64,000 bases of DNA, from assembly GCF_011393025.1 (NCBI RefSeq), contig NZ_JAAOEO010000006.1, positions 1 through 64,000 on the forward strand, read 5' to 3'. The position numbers and the translations under genes were made by a program. This stretch comes from Neobacillus terrae (GTDB lineage: Bacteria > Bacillota > Bacilli > Bacillales > Cytobacillaceae). The notes under the pieces were generated by a model. It saw only the letters and a list, made by a program, of their open reading frames with translations, did no database searches and had not been told where the DNA came from. Shown here in pieces: positions 53,215 through 62,116 of this stretch; the stretch's first letter is position 1; the number at the start of each line of letters is the position of its first letter.

Positions 53215-53461
53215 GTTTATCACCTTCCTTATTCACTATTCTAACAGTTATTATGCCCGGAAACGGTTGCAATTATTACAACTTTTTGAAAATTTAATCG
53301 TATTTTAACTTTTCCTCTTTTCATGTCAAGCCTGTTTGTTCTGTTTTTCAAAAGCAGTAAGAGTGAAATATCAGAAAAACTTGTCATTCGCCAAATCCTT
53401 TTGGCGGATGCCCTAGTTTTGCTTAAGCGTTCAGAATTTATAGATATAAATTCTTATTACC

Positions 53462-53494
53462 TAAAAAAGAACACCCGCATTGGTGTTCTTTCAT
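53462..53494 (-). terminator. terminator of yneN-like gene
   Basis: AAGAACACC-AATGC-GGGTGTTC followed by TTTTTTAG on the minus strand. Confidence 0.85.
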
Positions 53495-53507
53495 TAATCT
53501 TCTCTAT

Positions 53508-54044
53508 TTACTTTAAATCCTGTGTATATTGCTGCATTGCCTCTAGTGGCATTGCTCCTGTAAACTTATCCTGTATTATGCCTTTACTGTCAATAAAATA
53601 AGTTGTTGGAATTGAGATAATGTGATATTTTGCATTAACTTCATCTTTATCGTCTAACAGGATAGGGAAAGTAATCCCATTTTGATCTGCAAAGCCTTTT
53701 ACGTCCAATTGTGGATCAATATTAACTGCGAGTATTTCAAGAGCTTTATGATCTTCTTTAAAAAATTGCTCCATTTCAGGCATTTCAGCTTTACATGGCG
53801 GACACCACGTTGCCCAGAAATTAAGCATGACTTTTTTTCCTTTTAAATCAGAAAGTTTTACTGTTTCACCTGTCAATGTCTTTAATTCAAAATCAGGTGC
53901 TTTTACACCAGTTTTTAATCCTTGGTTTTCTTCCATGGATGTTTTTGATTCCTTGGGTGTGTCGGCCTTTTTCTCCAGGGCCTGGACGATAGCGACAGAC
54001 AAAAGAACGATTAAAATAACAGCCGCTATTACTTTTTTTATCAT
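53508..54044 (-). CDS. yneN: thiol-disulfide oxidoreductase (YneN/ResA type)
   Basis: The 178-residue product has an N-terminal anchor (KKVIAAVILIVLLSVAIVQAL), then a TlpA-like thioredoxin fold with GVKAPDFELKTLTGETVKLS and the active site NFWATWCPPCKAEMPEM. The cis-Pro loop is SIPTTYFIDSKGI. It acts outside the membrane, probably reducing cysteines of cytochrome c or spore proteins. Its position next to citB matches yneN. Confidence 0.9.
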   Translation of the reverse strand: MIKKVIAAVILIVLLSVAIVQALEKKADTPKESKTSMEENQGLKTGVKAPDFELKTLTGETVKLSDLKGKKVMLNFWATWCPPCKAEMPEMEQFFKEDHKALEILAVNIDPQLDVKGFADQNGITFPILLDDKDEVNAKYHIISIPTTYFIDSKGIIQDKFTGAMPLEAMQQYTQDLK

Positions 54045-54140
54045 AGTGCTCCTCCTTATTCCAGAAAGATACTGCTAAACTGATTTTACACTATAATACA
54101 GGTAGAAATAAGGCTGTAAATGTGTCGATTCAGTAAACAA

Positions 54141-54181
54141 TAAAAAAGAATACTAACTGTACTAAGAGTATGTTCTTATTA
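54141..54181 (-). terminator. terminator of mtnA
   Basis: AAGAACATACT and AGTATTCTT pair around CTTAGTACAGTT, followed by TTTTATTG on the minus strand. Confidence 0.7.
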
Positions 54182-54191
54182 ATTCCATTCT

Positions 54192-55307
54192 TTACTTTTG
54201 TAAGAGCTTTTCTAATTCTTCACCGTAGTTTCCTTTGATAATTCCTTTTTCGGTAATAATGGCAGAAACTAAATGTGAAGGAGTGACGTCAAATGCAGGA
54301 TTAAACACTTTTACACCCTCAGGTGCGGTTCTTTGTCCAAATCCCTCGGTGATCTCTCTTGCATCACGCTCTTCAATTGGTATGTCATTTCCTGTTTTTG
54401 TTTCAAGATCGATCGTAGAAATAGGAGCGGCAACATAAAAAGGAATATTATGAGCTTTTGCTAGCAAAGCGACCCCATAAGTACCGATTTTATTTGCTAC
54501 ATCACCATTTGCAGCTACCCGATCACATCCGACAATAACGGCTTGTACCCATCCCTTAGACATTACCATGGCAGCCATACTGTCTGTTATAAGAGTAACA
54601 TCTATTCCTGCCTGCTGAAGCTCCCATGCTGTTAAACGGGCCCCTTGGAGCAAAGGTCTTGTTTCGTCAGCGAATACACGAAGATTCCAGCCTTTTTCTT
54701 TTGCAAGATAAAGCGGTGCAAGAGCCGTCCCGTATTTTGCAGTAGCAATGCCCCCTGCATTACAGTGTGTCAGCACTCCTATTCCGTCTTCGAAAAGAGT
54801 CAGTGCGTTTTCACCGATGGAACGGCATACTTCCTCATCTTCTTGTCGAATAAAGTGAGCCTCTCTTTCAAGTGCTTCCTTTATTTCCTTTATAGAAAGA
54901 AGCTTTGATTTTTGAACTGTATCGTCCATACGCTTTAAAGCCCAAAATAAATTAACGGCTGTTGGCCTTGAAGTCGCCAAATAATTGGATTGATCTTTAA
55001 AAACCTGATAAAAATTCTCGAACGAACTTTCAGGAGCATTTTTGATTCCCAGCAATAATCCATAAGCAGCAGCAATACCTATCGCAGGAGCACCACGTAC
55101 TTTCAATTGCTTGATTGCATCCCAGGCATCTTGTATATCTTCTATTTCAAGGAATTCGGTTTTATTGGGTATTTTAGTTTGATCTAAAATTTTTAATTTT
55201 CCATTGCTGTATGATACTGAACTTAAAAAAACTTGCTCACTCAATTCTTCCATCCCCTCTTCTGCAGATAAATCTGTAAAAGCCATTCCATAAGATTCCT
55301 TCGACAT
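54192..55307 (-). CDS. mtnA: S-methyl-5-thioribose-1-phosphate isomerase MtnA
   Basis: MtnA isomerises methylthioribose 1-phosphate in methionine salvage. The 371-residue product has [20 protein letters not shown], the catalytic Cys in [20 protein letters not shown], Asp in [20 protein letters not shown], and [11 protein letters not shown]. The annotated ATG 55307 gives about 20 residues more than B. subtilis MtnA and has no clear ribosome site. ATG 55253 or TTG 55244 may be the true start. mtnK is not next to it. Confidence 0.9.
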   Translation of the reverse strand: MSKESYGMAFTDLSAEEGMEELSEQVFLSSVSYSNGKLKILDQTKIPNKTEFLEIEDIQDAWDAIKQLKVRGAPAIGIAAAYGLLLGIKNAPESSFENFYQVFKDQSNYLATSRPTAVNLFWALKRMDDTVQKSKLLSIKEIKEALEREAHFIRQEDEEVCRSIGENALTLFEDGIGVLTHCNAGGIATAKYGTALAPLYLAKEKGWNLRVFADETRPLLQGARLTAWELQQAGIDVTLITDSMAAMVMSKGWVQAVIVGCDRVAANGDVANKIGTYGVALLAKAHNIPFYVAAPISTIDLETKTGNDIPIEERDAREITEGFGQRTAPEGVKVFNPAFDVTPSHLVSAIITEKGIIKGNYGEELEKLLQK

Positions 55308-55462
55308 TTTAACATTAAATCAGACTTTAGAGGAAGAAATTTATTCGTCTTTTTAGAATTTTTTAAATCAATCGGTTTTATAATACTTAATACTTAAAAT
55401 TTATGAAAACATCAAAAGGGCCATCCTTTGGCCCCTTAAATTATTAGAATAGACCTTTTTTT

Positions 55463-55833
55463 AAAGCTCTTTTCGTAAGCTCTGTTGTTTATAAAAGCAA
55501 AAATAGACTCGCTTTCCGAGGGCAATCCACGAGCCTGTCAAACTTCAGCACCTAGCCCCTCGAGGTCGCTTCAGTCCTGACTTTGAAGTAAAGAACGACT
55601 TCATCGTCAGGCCCTCCAGCGCTTGTCGGGGCTGAACAAGGCGCTTCCGTTCTTCTTTCTCCTCGGTCGCTAACGACCTGCGGGGTCTCGCCTGGCTTGC
55701 TTTTCCCGCAGGACGTTGAGATTGCATCGGTGAATCGTCACCGCACGAAGAAAATGCGAATGCATTTTCGAGGAGTCTCGCCTATTTTTTCTCACTGTTT
55801 CTTCAAATTGCAACAATTTCTTAAAAAAGAGCC
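55463..55833. repeat. non-coding repeat family A, copy 2 (MITE-like)
   Basis: About 370 bp. It starts AAAGCTCTTTTCGTAAGCTC and ends CAATTTCTTAAAAAAGAGCC, with inverted ends. GACCTGCGGGGTCTCGCCTG, CGCAGGACGTTGAGATTGC and CATTTTCGAGGAGTCTCG are shared with copy 1 at 43351-43691. The central part (55545-55660) is unlike copy 1 and itself holds an inverted repeat. Its right end overlaps the stop codon of the ABC-F gene. Confidence 0.8.
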
Positions 55834-57572
55834 TTTTTTAAAGAGAGCAGACGTTTGAACTCTGTATCAAGCTCCCTATATTTTTCACTTATTGGATCAA
55901 GTAAAGAGAGCTCTCCTAGTAACGCAGTGATACGGTTTTCAATTACCATAAGAGTTTCTTCTGTTCGAATACCGCTTTCTTCTAACTGATTTTTCCTATG
56001 GTAATGTTCATAAGGTGAAAGCTCATACCGCTGAATTTTATCATTTTCAAAAGCAAGTACCTTATCACAGATTTTATTAATAAAATAAAAATCGTGAGAT
56101 ACAGCTATGACGGTACCATTAAAAAGGTTCAATGTTTCTTCAAGCTGTTCTCTGCTGGGAAGGTCAAGATGATTGGTTGGTTCATCCAAAATCAACAGAT
56201 CATATTCCTTCATCAATAAATCTGCCAGTTTGACTCTAGTTCGTTCACCAAGGCTTAATGTTCCGACCTTCCTCCCTATAGTTTCTTTATTCAGTCCCAG
56301 ATTTGCCAGGAGGGTTCTGGCCGTTTGGGTTTCCTCCCTGGTGTTTAAGTCTAAAGCCTCAAGGATTGTTTTTTTTGGTGGCAGATCAAGCACGTCCTGG
56401 CTAAGATAAGCAATTTTTAATGAATCACTGCACCATATTTCCCCTGAACTTAACGGGGCATCCCCCAGAATATTTTTTATTAACGTGGTTTTACCACAGC
56501 CATTCTCGCCTAATAAAGCAATTCTTTCGCCATGCTGTATCGTAAAATGGCTATCCTTGTATAATATCCTGGTTCCGTACCTTTTTGTTATTCCTTTCGC
56601 CTCAATTATTCTCCTTCCCCTTTTACTCTTTGATTCAAATTGGAACGAGATAGAAGCTTCTTCATCTGGCTTTTCAATTTTATTTTTGTCCAGCTCTTGT
56701 TCAAGCCTTTTCATTTTGGATTTAACTTGCTGATCCATTCTTTTGGCTTTTACACGGTGATATTCTTTAAAGCCTATTTGACGCTTTTCGGAAGGTGAAC
56801 CTTGCTTTGTGGATTCCCTATGTGCCTTCTCAGACCAGTTTTTCAACTGCTGTATTTGTGATTCTATCTTCCTCTTCATGTTCATTTGTGTCTCATATTG
56901 ATGTAGCTGTACTTCTTTTTGCCGATGCTTTTCCTTCTGATAATCACTATAGTTTCCATTATAAACATGCAGTTTGCTATTTCTTAACTCATAAATTTGA
57001 TTAACTGTCCTATCCAAAAAGTGGCGATCGTGGGAAATTATAATGGCAGGTCCATCAAATTTTTCAAGCTCTGTAGCCAGCCACTCCATTCCCTTAAAAT
57101 CTAAATGGTTTGTTGGTTCATCAAGAAGGAGGAAGTCTGTATTCTTATGCCAAATCAGAGATAAAGCAAGCTTTAGTTTTTCCCCGCCACTTAAATTCTT
57201 CAAACGGTCATCATCCCATGCTTGTAATTTTTGAAGTCCCAGCATACTCAATTGCTTTAAGGTATGGGAGTAGTCCTGATCCATATCAGCAATTTCTTCG
57301 CTTATTTCAATTGACTGAGGAAGATAACCAATATTTATTTTTCTTAAAAATTCTATTGAACCTCTATCGGCTTTTTCAATTCCTATTAATAATTTCGCCA
57401 GGGTGGTTTTCCCTGATCCGTTATAACCAACAAGACCAATTCTGTCACCCCTTTTAATTTGCAGATCAATTTCATTAATAATGGTTAGGTCAGCGAAGCT
57501 TTTAGTCAGCTTCTTTACATTTAACACTGTTTCTAATAACTGATGCTCGTATAAATTATTATTTTTTGCCAT
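55821..57572 (-). CDS. ABC-F ATPase, likely ribosome-protection type
   Basis: The start is ATG 57572 after GAGGAGG. The 583-residue protein has two ABC cassettes with no membrane part. Cassette 1: GLVGYNGSGKTTLAKLLIG, LSGGEKLKLALSL, FLLLDEPTNHLDF. Cassette 2: ALLGENGCGKTTLIKNILG, LSLGERTRVKLADLL, LLILDEPTNHLDL. A long charged linker (about 235-330) would reach the peptidyl transferase centre. The linker and the leader attenuator suggest an antibiotic-resistance class (Vga/Msr/VmlR-like) rather than a housekeeping EttA type. The drug cannot be named. Confidence 0.87.
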   Translation of the reverse strand: MAKNNNLYEHQLLETVLNVKKLTKSFADLTIINEIDLQIKRGDRIGLVGYNGSGKTTLAKLLIGIEKADRGSIEFLRKINIGYLPQSIEISEEIADMDQDYSHTLKQLSMLGLQKLQAWDDDRLKNLSGGEKLKLALSLIWHKNTDFLLLDEPTNHLDFKGMEWLATELEKFDGPAIIISHDRHFLDRTVNQIYELRNSKLHVYNGNYSDYQKEKHRQKEVQLHQYETQMNMKRKIESQIQQLKNWSEKAHRESTKQGSPSEKRQIGFKEYHRVKAKRMDQQVKSKMKRLEQELDKNKIEKPDEEASISFQFESKSKRGRRIIEAKGITKRYGTRILYKDSHFTIQHGERIALLGENGCGKTTLIKNILGDAPLSSGEIWCSDSLKIAYLSQDVLDLPPKKTILEALDLNTREETQTARTLLANLGLNKETIGRKVGTLSLGERTRVKLADLLMKEYDLLILDEPTNHLDLPSREQLEETLNLFNGTVIAVSHDFYFINKICDKVLAFENDKIQRYELSPYEHYHRKNQLEESGIRTEETLMVIENRITALLGELSLLDPISEKYRELDTEFKRLLSLKKALF

Positions 57573-57605
57573 AAAAAAATCCTCCTCAGGTACCTGAAGA
57601 GGATT
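57573..57605 (-). promoter_or_regulatory. attenuator hairpin covering the ABC-F ribosome site
   Basis: CCTCTTCAGG and CCTGAGGAGG form a stem around TA, followed by ATTTTTTT and then the ATG. It is a terminator that also hides the Shine-Dalgarno sequence. An upstream ACCTGAAGA (about 57701-57709) is complementary to its 5' arm TCTTCAGGT and can form an antiterminator instead. Confidence 0.8.
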
Positions 57606-57618
57606 AATAAAGCCATAG

Positions 57619-57714
57619 CTAAAAAGGAGTACAAATAGAGCCATAGTTAAACAGCATAGTCTCTTTGCGCTCTTGATAAAAAGGCATACTAATCCCATTC
57701 TTCAGGTCCATCAT
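57619..57714 (-). CDS. leader peptide of the ABC-F gene
   Basis: ATG 57714 begins a 31-codon frame that includes PFYQERKETMLFNYG and ends SICTPF at TAG 57619-57621. It lies between the antiterminator sequence and the terminator hairpin, where a drug-stalled ribosome would sit in known ABC-F and erm leaders. An inner start (ATG 57687, GGGA upstream) would give 22 residues. Inferred from position. Confidence 0.55.
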   Translation of the reverse strand: MMDLKNGISMPFYQERKETMLFNYGSICTPF

Positions 57715-57796
57715 TATCGTTATTCGAATAATGTGGTGAAAAATAAGATTAATACTTCATCCCTCTTTATCATTCCTTTACGTTTAGTTAAGGCTT

Positions 57797-57825
57797 ATTT
57801 TATCGGCACTAAGGGTTATTGTCAA
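57797..57825 (-). promoter_or_regulatory. sigma-A promoter of the ABC-F gene
   Basis: TTGACA (57825-57820), a 17-bp spacer, then TAAAAT (57802-57797). The start would be about 57790, giving a leader of about 215 nt. Confidence 0.8.
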
Positions 57826-57855
57826 ACAATTCTTTCATTTAGAAGAGTGTTAAAC

Positions 57856-57895
57856 AAAAAGAAGAACCATGTGTAGTAACATGGTTCTCTTCTTA
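57856..57895 (-). terminator. terminator of citB
   Basis: AGAACCATGT and ACATGGTTCT pair around TACTAC, followed by TCTTTTTG on the minus strand. Confidence 0.85.
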
Positions 57896-57912
57896 AGGAT
57901 TATTCCTTTTAC

Positions 57913-60642
57913 TTACAGAACGTCGCTAGTATTGGAAGTTTTTAGTTTTTCACGAAGTACCATTGGAAGGATTCCGCCATGGCGGTAGTAATCGATTTCT
58001 ACTTCAGAGTCAAAACGGACAAGAACATCAAACTCAGTAACTTTGCCGTTTTCGTCTGTAGCAGTTACCCTTACAATATCCCTCGGTCTTACTGTTTCAT
58101 CAACTTGAACGCTGATTGTTTCTTTACCTGTTAACCCAAGAGTTTCAGCACTATCTCCATCCTTGAATTGAAGAGGAAGAACTCCCATTAATACAAGGTT
58201 TGAACGGTGGATACGCTCGAAGCTTTGAGCAATAACAGTTTTAATTCCTAAAAGATTGGTACCTTTTGCAGCCCAGTCACGTGAAGAACCCATTCCATAA
58301 TCATTGCCTGCTAAAACAACAAGTCCAGTACCATTTTCTTTATACTGCATGCAAGCATCATAAATGGAAGTGACTTCACCAGTTGGCCAGTAAGTTGTAA
58401 CTCCGCCTTCTGTGCCAGGTGCAATCTGGTTGCGAATACGGATGTTCGCAAAAGTTCCGCGCATCATAACTTCATGATTTCCACGACGAGAGCCGTAAGA
58501 GTTAAAGTCACGAGGCTGAACGCCTTTTTCAAGTAGATACTTGCCCGCTGGTGTATTTTTACCAATAGCACCAGCTGGTGAAATATGGTCTGTAGTTACA
58601 GAATCACCAAACTTGGCTACTACACGAAGACCAGATAAAGGTTTAACTTCATCAGGATTTGGTGTTAATCCCTCAAAGAATGGAGGATTCTGGATATAAG
58701 TGGAGTCTGTATCCCAAGTATACAGTGGTTCATTGCTAGTTTTGATTTCATTCCAGCGTTCATTATCGCTGAATACATGCTCATACTCCCTACGGAAAAG
58801 CTCAGGAGTTACAGTACGCTTAACTATTTCATTTACTTCCTCAGTAGTTGGCCAGATATCCTTGAAGAATACGTCATTGCCTTCTTTATCTTTGCCGATT
58901 GGCTCAGATGCGAAATCAATATTAACTGTACCTGCAAGTGCGTAAGCAACAACCAATGGAGGTGAAGCAAGGTAGTTTGCTTTAACAAGCGGATGAATCC
59001 GTCCTTCAAAGTTACGGTTTCCGGAAAGTACGGAAGTAACAAGAAGGTCGCTGTCAGCAACGGCTTTCTCAATTTCTTCACGAAGTGGGCCGGAGTTACC
59101 AATACAAGTAGTACATCCGTAACCGACAAGGTTAAAGCCCATTTGCTCAAGATAAGGAAGCAATCCGGAATCACGAAGATAGCCTGTTACTACCTTTGAT
59201 CCTGGAGCCAAGGAAGTTTTAACAAACTTAGGAACTTCCATTCCAAGTTCAACAGCCTTCTTGGCAACAAGTCCGGCACCAGCCATTACATATGGATTGG
59301 ATGTGTTTGTACAGCTTGTAATAGCTGCAATAGCAACCGCACCAGTTTTCATAACCGTTTGATCTCCATTATGGAAAGTAACAGTTACTTCTTTATCTAA
59401 TTCCTTTTCCTTGAATCCAAAGCCCTGGTTTCCTTGTGGAGCTGTTACCGCGGTATTGAAAGATTCCTTCATTTGTGAAAGAGGAATCAAATCCTGCGGA
59501 CGCTTAGGACCTGAAAGGTTTGCTTCAATTTCTGAAAGGTTAATTTCTACAACATTTGTATAAACAGGTTCATCGTTAGGATTAAAGAATAACCCATTTT
59601 CTTTGCAATACTGTTCTACGACTTGAATTTGCTCTTCATCGCGGCCAGTTAAACGCAAATAATTAAGTGATTCATTGTCAATTGCGAAAAATCCGCAGGT
59701 TGCGCCGTATTCTGGAGCCATGTTGGCAATTGTAGCACGGTCAGCCAATGGAAGAACAGATACGCCTTGACCAAAGAACTCAACAAATTTACCAACTACC
59801 CCCTGGCTTCTCAGCACTTGCGTAACTTTCAAAGCAACGTCAGTAGCAGTAGCGCCGTTTGGAAGATCACCAGTAAGTTTAACCCCTACTACTTCAGGTA
59901 CTGGGAAATAAGATGGCTGGCCTAGCATTCCAGCTTCTGCCTCGATACCGCCTACACCCCATCCAAGTACACCAAGACCATTGATCATGGTTGTATGGGA
60001 GTCAGTTCCCACTAGTGTATCTGGGTAAGTTTCAAGCTCCCCGTCAGCGTTTTCTGCTACATGTACAACATCAGCAAGAAACTCAAGGTTTACCTGGTGA
60101 ACGATACCAGTTGCAGGAGGAACTGCACGGTAGTTATTGAATGCTTTTTGTGCCCAGCTTAGGAATTGGTAACGCTCTGCGTTACGCTCAAATTCAAGTT
60201 CCATATTAGCTTCTAGGGAATCAGGAGTTCCATATTTGTCAACCTGTACAGAGTGGTCGATAACAAGATCAACTGTCTTTTCAGGATTGATTTTATCAGG
60301 GTCTCCACCCATGTCTGCCATTGCTTTTCTTAATGAAGCAAGGTCAACTACAGCTGGAACACCAGTGAAGTCCTGGAGGATAACACGTGAAGGTTTAAAA
60401 GGTACATCAATTTCCTTAACTTCGCTTGTTCCCCATTTTGCAAGATTTTCAACGTGCTCTTTCGTAATTACGCGGCCATCAAGCTGGCGGAGCACTGATT
60501 CAAGTAATACTTTAACGGAATATGGCAATTTTGATACATTGGCAACACCTGCGTCCTGCAGTGCGTTTAAACGGTAATAGTGATAGCGTTTACCATTCAC
60601 TTCAAAAGAAGAACGCGCATTAAAAACATCGTTTTTCACCAT
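57913..60642 (-). CDS. citB: aconitate hydratase
   Basis: The start at ATG 60642 is chosen for the upstream AAGGGGGAAG; a start at 60669 is possible. The 909-residue aconitase interconverts citrate and isocitrate in the TCA cycle; as apo-protein it also binds RNA. The 4Fe-4S cysteines are in [14 protein letters not shown] and [13 protein letters not shown]. Active-site and swivel-domain motifs are [40 protein letters not shown] and [20 protein letters not shown]. It matches B. subtilis CitB along its length. Confidence 0.97.
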   Translation of the reverse strand: MVKNDVFNARSSFEVNGKRYHYYRLNALQDAGVANVSKLPYSVKVLLESVLRQLDGRVITKEHVENLAKWGTSEVKEIDVPFKPSRVILQDFTGVPAVVDLASLRKAMADMGGDPDKINPEKTVDLVIDHSVQVDKYGTPDSLEANMELEFERNAERYQFLSWAQKAFNNYRAVPPATGIVHQVNLEFLADVVHVAENADGELETYPDTLVGTDSHTTMINGLGVLGWGVGGIEAEAGMLGQPSYFPVPEVVGVKLTGDLPNGATATDVALKVTQVLRSQGVVGKFVEFFGQGVSVLPLADRATIANMAPEYGATCGFFAIDNESLNYLRLTGRDEEQIQVVEQYCKENGLFFNPNDEPVYTNVVEINLSEIEANLSGPKRPQDLIPLSQMKESFNTAVTAPQGNQGFGFKEKELDKEVTVTFHNGDQTVMKTGAVAIAAITSCTNTSNPYVMAGAGLVAKKAVELGMEVPKFVKTSLAPGSKVVTGYLRDSGLLPYLEQMGFNLVGYGCTTCIGNSGPLREEIEKAVADSDLLVTSVLSGNRNFEGRIHPLVKANYLASPPLVVAYALAGTVNIDFASEPIGKDKEGNDVFFKDIWPTTEEVNEIVKRTVTPELFRREYEHVFSDNERWNEIKTSNEPLYTWDTDSTYIQNPPFFEGLTPNPDEVKPLSGLRVVAKFGDSVTTDHISPAGAIGKNTPAGKYLLEKGVQPRDFNSYGSRRGNHEVMMRGTFANIRIRNQIAPGTEGGVTTYWPTGEVTSIYDACMQYKENGTGLVVLAGNDYGMGSSRDWAAKGTNLLGIKTVIAQSFERIHRSNLVLMGVLPLQFKDGDSAETLGLTGKETISVQVDETVRPRDIVRVTATDENGKVTEFDVLVRFDSEVEIDYYRHGGILPMVLREKLKTSNTSDVL

Positions 60643-60669
60643 AATACTTCCCCCTTCAATCGACATCAT

Positions 60670-60960
60670 ATACTAAATTACTTTAAAAGTCGAAAAGTTT
60701 GAATCTTCCCATCCATCCTCACTTTTCTCACAATTCTAATCTTAATACAACATTTTATATAAGTAAATAACAAGAATGTTATTGCGGCTGATAAGTTTTT
60801 CTTATTAAATTATTCGTTTTAGCGATTTAAATCCTTGATTCGCTATTTTAAGGGGGATTTTTGTTTAATTTAATTAATATTAACATCGCCTTTTGTTATG
60901 TTGAAAAAACAATACTTCTTCATTCTTTTTAATTCTAAAGGAAACAATAAAAATACAGGA
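60670..60960. other. divergent promoter region of citB and sspO
   Basis: About 290 bp between citB (minus) and sspO (plus). It should hold the citB promoter and operators and a sigma-G promoter for sspO. I could not place either with confidence; CAATACTT near 60910 is a weak -10 candidate. Confidence 0.4.
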
Positions 60961-60970
60961 GGTGAGTTTT

Positions 60971-61120
60971 GTGCAAAGAAGAAAAGCGAATCATGTTATT
61001 CCTGGAGCGAATGCTGCAAAAGGTCAGGGGAAAGGAGCGGGCTATAACGAAGAAATGGCCAATGAGCCTTTAACTGAAATGGAAAAGCAAAATAATAAAA
61101 AGCGGAAAAAAAATCAATAA
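60971..61120 (+). CDS. sspO: small acid-soluble spore protein O
   Basis: The start is GTG 60971 after AGGAGGTGAG. The 49-residue protein ([48 protein letters not shown]) is SspO. It is divergent from citB as in B. subtilis. sspP, its usual operon partner, is 750 bp away, separated by a repeat and a minus-strand gene. Confidence 0.95.
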   Translation: MQRRKANHVIPGANAAKGQGKGAGYNEEMANEPLTEMEKQNNKKRKKNQ

Positions 61121-61129
61121 AATTAAGAA

Positions 61130-61412
61130 AAGTGCAAGCCCCCGTTCAGCGACGTATGGCCATTTGAAGAAAGGCTAAGGTCACCACGTCCTGTGGCAAC
61201 GCCTTTCTGACCCGCGTCTTGCGGGCCTCCACTTCGACTGAGATAAAGGATACACGAAATGTAAAGCATTTCGATGTTGACTATCGTAGGGAGAAGCGGG
61301 ATGGACACTAGCTGCACCAAGTATCCCCTAAAGGTCATACTTGATGCAAGATACTCAAAGGAAGCTTTACAGAGATGAAAACTCGCTGGGCGCTGGAGCT
61401 AGACAATTTAAA
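61130..61412. repeat. non-coding repeat family B, full copy (MITE-like)
   Basis: About 280 bp just after sspO. Left end AAGCCCCCGTTCAGCGAC and right end CGCTGGGCGCTGGAGCT are imperfect inverted repeats. Inside, GAAATG.AAAGCATTTC and CATACTTGATGCAAGATAC also form stems. The right part matches the worn copy at 49005-49127. It separates sspO from sspP. Confidence 0.7.
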
Positions 61413-61440
61413 AGGTAAAACTTTATACTTTCTAAACCAT

Positions 61441-61474
61441 TCAAAAAGGCGGGTATGAAAAGCCCGCCTTTAAA
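61441..61474. terminator. bidirectional terminator
   Basis: AAAGGCGGG-TATGAAAAG-CCCGCCTTT serves the minus-strand gene at 61502. Confidence 0.8.
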
Positions 61475-61501
61475 GGATTTATTAACAGGATAATGTTTTC
61501 T

Positions 61502-61762
61502 TTATTCGTAATTATTGACTTCCTGAACAATTTTTTGCAGGTCCTGCTGAAATTGTTGGAGCTGGACCCGTTGATGTTCTGAAGCTACTTCAAGAGCATT
61601 TTCAATTTGTTGGTAGGCTTCATTTACTTCCTGCTTAAGGTATTGAAGCTGATGGCCATAGCTGGCACTGTCATTAACGATCTCAGAATAAAGCTCTCTT
61701 GCATCTTCAACCCCCTGCTGGGCAGCCTGGAATGCCTGCTGTTTATTCTTATGGTAAGGCAT
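61502..61762 (-). CDS. hypothetical helical 86-residue protein
   Basis: The start is ATG 61762 after GAGGAGTG; an upstream in-frame start at 61807 is less likely. The protein is Gln-rich and coiled ([58 protein letters not shown]). Not recognised. Its place among ssp genes suggests, but does not show, a spore role. Confidence 0.65.
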   Translation of the reverse strand: MPYHKNKQQAFQAAQQGVEDARELYSEIVNDSASYGHQLQYLKQEVNEAYQQIENALEVASEHQRVQLQQFQQDLQKIVQEVNNYE

Positions 61763-61872
61763 TGTTTGGTTCACTCCTCTCGCTGTGTTTACCGTTAAAT
61801 TGCTCAACCCTTCAAGAAATATGCAGAATAAAATTAGATGTAAAAAGCATTCTAATTATAGGAGGGATGAAG

Positions 61873-62016
61873 ATGAACAAAAACGACAGCAAAGACATGC
61901 ACCGCAACGCCCCTAAAGGGAATAAGTCCGGACAGCCCGCTCCATTAAGCGGTTCACATAAGGTAAAAAACAGACAGCATTCACATGCTAAACATGGTCA
62001 CCATCACGATTTGTAG
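61873..62016 (+). CDS. sspP: small acid-soluble spore protein P
   Basis: ATG 61873 follows GGAGGG. The 47-residue SspP ([40 protein letters not shown]) has the typical KDM-NAPKG-GQP.PL.GS.KVKNR pattern and a His-rich tail. Confidence 0.93.
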   Translation: MNKNDSKDMHRNAPKGNKSGQPAPLSGSHKVKNRQHSHAKHGHHHDL

Positions 62017-62071
62017 AAATAGATCCACCATACAGGTGGGGTTATAGGACGGCCGCTAAGAACGGCATTAG

Positions 62072-62100
62072 ATAAAGGCTGCCAAATCGGCAGCCTTTGT
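62072..62100 (-). terminator. terminator of selA
   Basis: AAAGGCTGCC-GATTT-GGCAGCCTTT, 17 bp after the selA stop. It shows that selB is not cotranscribed downstream here. Confidence 0.85.
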
Positions 62101-62116
62101 ATAATTCTATTTCTTT

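Noticed and set aside
55308..55462. SAM or other riboswitch upstream of mtnA
   Set aside because: The leader is short and AT-rich with no S-box core or terminator pair that I can recognise.
55545..55727. Arg-rich gene in repeat family A
   Set aside because: No ribosome site; the other copy of the repeat has no matching frame.
58833..59174. Genes antisense to citB and other long genes
   Set aside because: They are shadow frames of strongly conserved coding sequence.
61123..61338. Minus-strand gene in repeat family B
   Set aside because: The frame is an accident of the repeat and is not kept in the partial copy at 49005.
62016..62075. tRNA-Sec gene beside selA
   Set aside because: No cloverleaf or TCA anticodon arrangement could be drawn in this gap, nor elsewhere in the window.
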